Source: an uncultured bacterium
Lineage (GTDB): Bacteria; Armatimonadota; UBA5829
NCBI GenBank assembly: GCA_938074205.1
Contig: CALJES010000002.1
Location: forward strand, 310,001 to 374,000
DNA: 64,000 nt
Reading direction: 5' to 3'
This document shows positions 63,346 to 64,000 of the stretch, piece by piece. The position numbers and the translations under genes are program-made. The notes under the pieces were generated by a model. The model searched no databases, had not been told where the DNA came from, and was given only the letters and a program-made list of their open reading frames with translations. Numbering within the stretch: position 1 is the first letter of the stretch; each line of letters begins with the position of its first letter.

Positions 63346-63582
63346 AGCTGATTCAGAAGTTCTGGCATCAGGACGAGTAGTCCTTCCATCTTGGTTGATC
63401 TAGTGGGAACCCAGTTTCAATCGCAACCAATCGTACTAAAAAACACGCCTGCAACAGCCGACAAGTTAGTTAGTAGGTATCCTTCAGCCTATTTCCTCAC
63501 CGTTGGGTCAATAGAGCCCTGTGGCATATTCCCAACTGGGAATGCTGTCGGTCCTGGAAACACTGGTCTATTGGGTACCACC

Positions 63583-63591
63583 TGCTATAAT
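63583..63591 (+). promoter_or_regulatory. Extended -10 promoter of the GH130 gene
   Basis: TG-C-TATAAT, with the -10 at 63586-63591 and no clear -35. The predicted start near 63598 is about 37 nt before the GH130 ATG. The rest of 63346-63582 shows no gene or other signal. Confidence 0.55.
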
Positions 63592-63634
63592 GTTATGCGT
63601 TGTTTGCTAGATGTTTCTTGCTTGGAGGCGGTGA

Positions 63635-64000
63635 ATGCGAAGAAGGTTTGGTCGAGACATTGTCGAGCGATGGTATAAAAACCCGATAATCACACTCGAC
63701 AACGTTCCATTTCCCTGCAACACGGTGTTTAACGCAGGGGCCACAAAATATGGTGACGAGTACATTCTGCTGATGCGTGTTGAGGATCTTGCTGGTCGGT
63801 CTGTGCTGGCTCTTGCGAGAAGTGACGATGGGTACCATTTTGCTGTTGATCCGGAACCTGCGATGGTTCCTGCAAATGAGGAGCCGTTTAGGTCTTATGA
63901 AAGGCGTGGTATCGAAGATCCCAGAATAACGAAAATCGACGATACATACTACATAATGTACACTGCCTATTCGCGATTTGGTGCGAGATTAGCGCTGGCG
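63635..64000 (+). CDS. GH130 mannoside phosphorylase-like protein (5' part)
   Basis: The first 122 codons of a five-bladed-propeller glycoside phosphorylase, cut by the window edge. Family features are NPIITLDNVPFPCNTVFNAG, the repeats GDEYILLMRVED and LALARSDDGYHF, and IEDPRITKIDDTYYIMYTAYS. Asp95 in EDPR is the probable general acid. GH130 enzymes phosphorolyse beta-mannosides (1,4- or 1,2-linked); the subgroup is undecided. The ATG at 63635 has GGAGG about 6 nt upstream. Confidence 0.9.
   Translation, partial: MRRRFGRDIVERWYKNPIITLDNVPFPCNTVFNAGATKYGDEYILLMRVEDLAGRSVLALARSDDGYHFAVDPEPAMVPANEEPFRSYERRGIEDPRITKIDDTYYIMYTAYSRFGARLALA

Noticed and set aside
1-64000. Mobile elements, prophage, CRISPR arrays or rRNA genes
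   Set aside because: No transposase, integrase, phage or Cas-like frame, no regularly spaced direct repeats and no rRNA sequence were seen.

Overview
The window looks like chromosomal core DNA of a diderm bacterium with moderate GC. There is no phage, insertion sequence, CRISPR array or rRNA operon. Cell-envelope evidence comes from an LptD/OstA-like outer-membrane assembly protein, a fused SecDF, a FemABX-type peptidoglycan ligase and a PEP-CTERM protein. These sit beside a Bacillota-like nusA-ylxR-infB-ylxP-rbfA-nrnA-truB-ribF operon, RicT, MutS2 and an RsbV/RsbW/SigB partner-switch cassette. This mixture, plus very large exported glycoside-hydrolase-like proteins, fits Armatimonadota or a neighbouring lineage best. 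No rRNA is present, so the placement is an inference.

Layout. 1-9.7 kb: uvrA (-), an orphan corrinoid protein, a four-gene membrane operon (two ArnE/F-like small transporters, a YfhO-family protein and a second GT-C-like protein), then folB-folE (-). 9.7-19.3 kb: a structured leader and fused secDF, recJ, rel/spoT, dtd, a TPR protein, an MBL hydrolase and tRNA-Ser(UGA). 19.3-28.3 kb (-): a 1173-residue secreted GH99/DUF5010-like protein, an aminotransferase, metG-lrp, fmdB and ricT. 28.4-35.7 kb (+): the transcription/translation operon from nusA to ribF. 35.7-40.7 kb: rimI-tsaD, an exported nitrilase-fold protein, psuG, a 57-residue unknown protein and a membrane-anchored cyclophilin. 40.8-46.6 kb: femX-like, alr, an AI-2E family permease, the sigB cassette, and YtxH and DUF948 proteins. 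46.8-52.6 kb (-): rarA-mnmA and hisS-aspS. 52.9-57.3 kb (+): a PEP-CTERM protein with a caspase-like His/Cys pair, mutS2, cdd and yjbQ. 57.3-64 kb: a LysM-G5 protein, a membrane-tethered degenerate receiver domain and a PHP hydrolase (-), an LptD-like protein (+), a KefB-like antiporter (-), and the start of a GH130 phosphorylase (+).

Translation signals are mixed. Many genes have strong GGAGG sites. Four genes (cyclophilin, mutS2, PHP hydrolase, ostA-like) have no Shine-Dalgarno and a recognisable -10 element only 8-10 nt before the ATG, so their mRNAs are probably leaderless. Several leaders carry hairpins that suggest RNA-level control (secDF, nusA, corrinoid protein, PEP-CTERM gene, hisS). 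The best candidates for something undescribed are the ArnE/F-like pair + YfhO + GT-C operon (a possible glycosylation machine), the secDF leader, and the PEP-CTERM caspase-like protein with its own structured leader.
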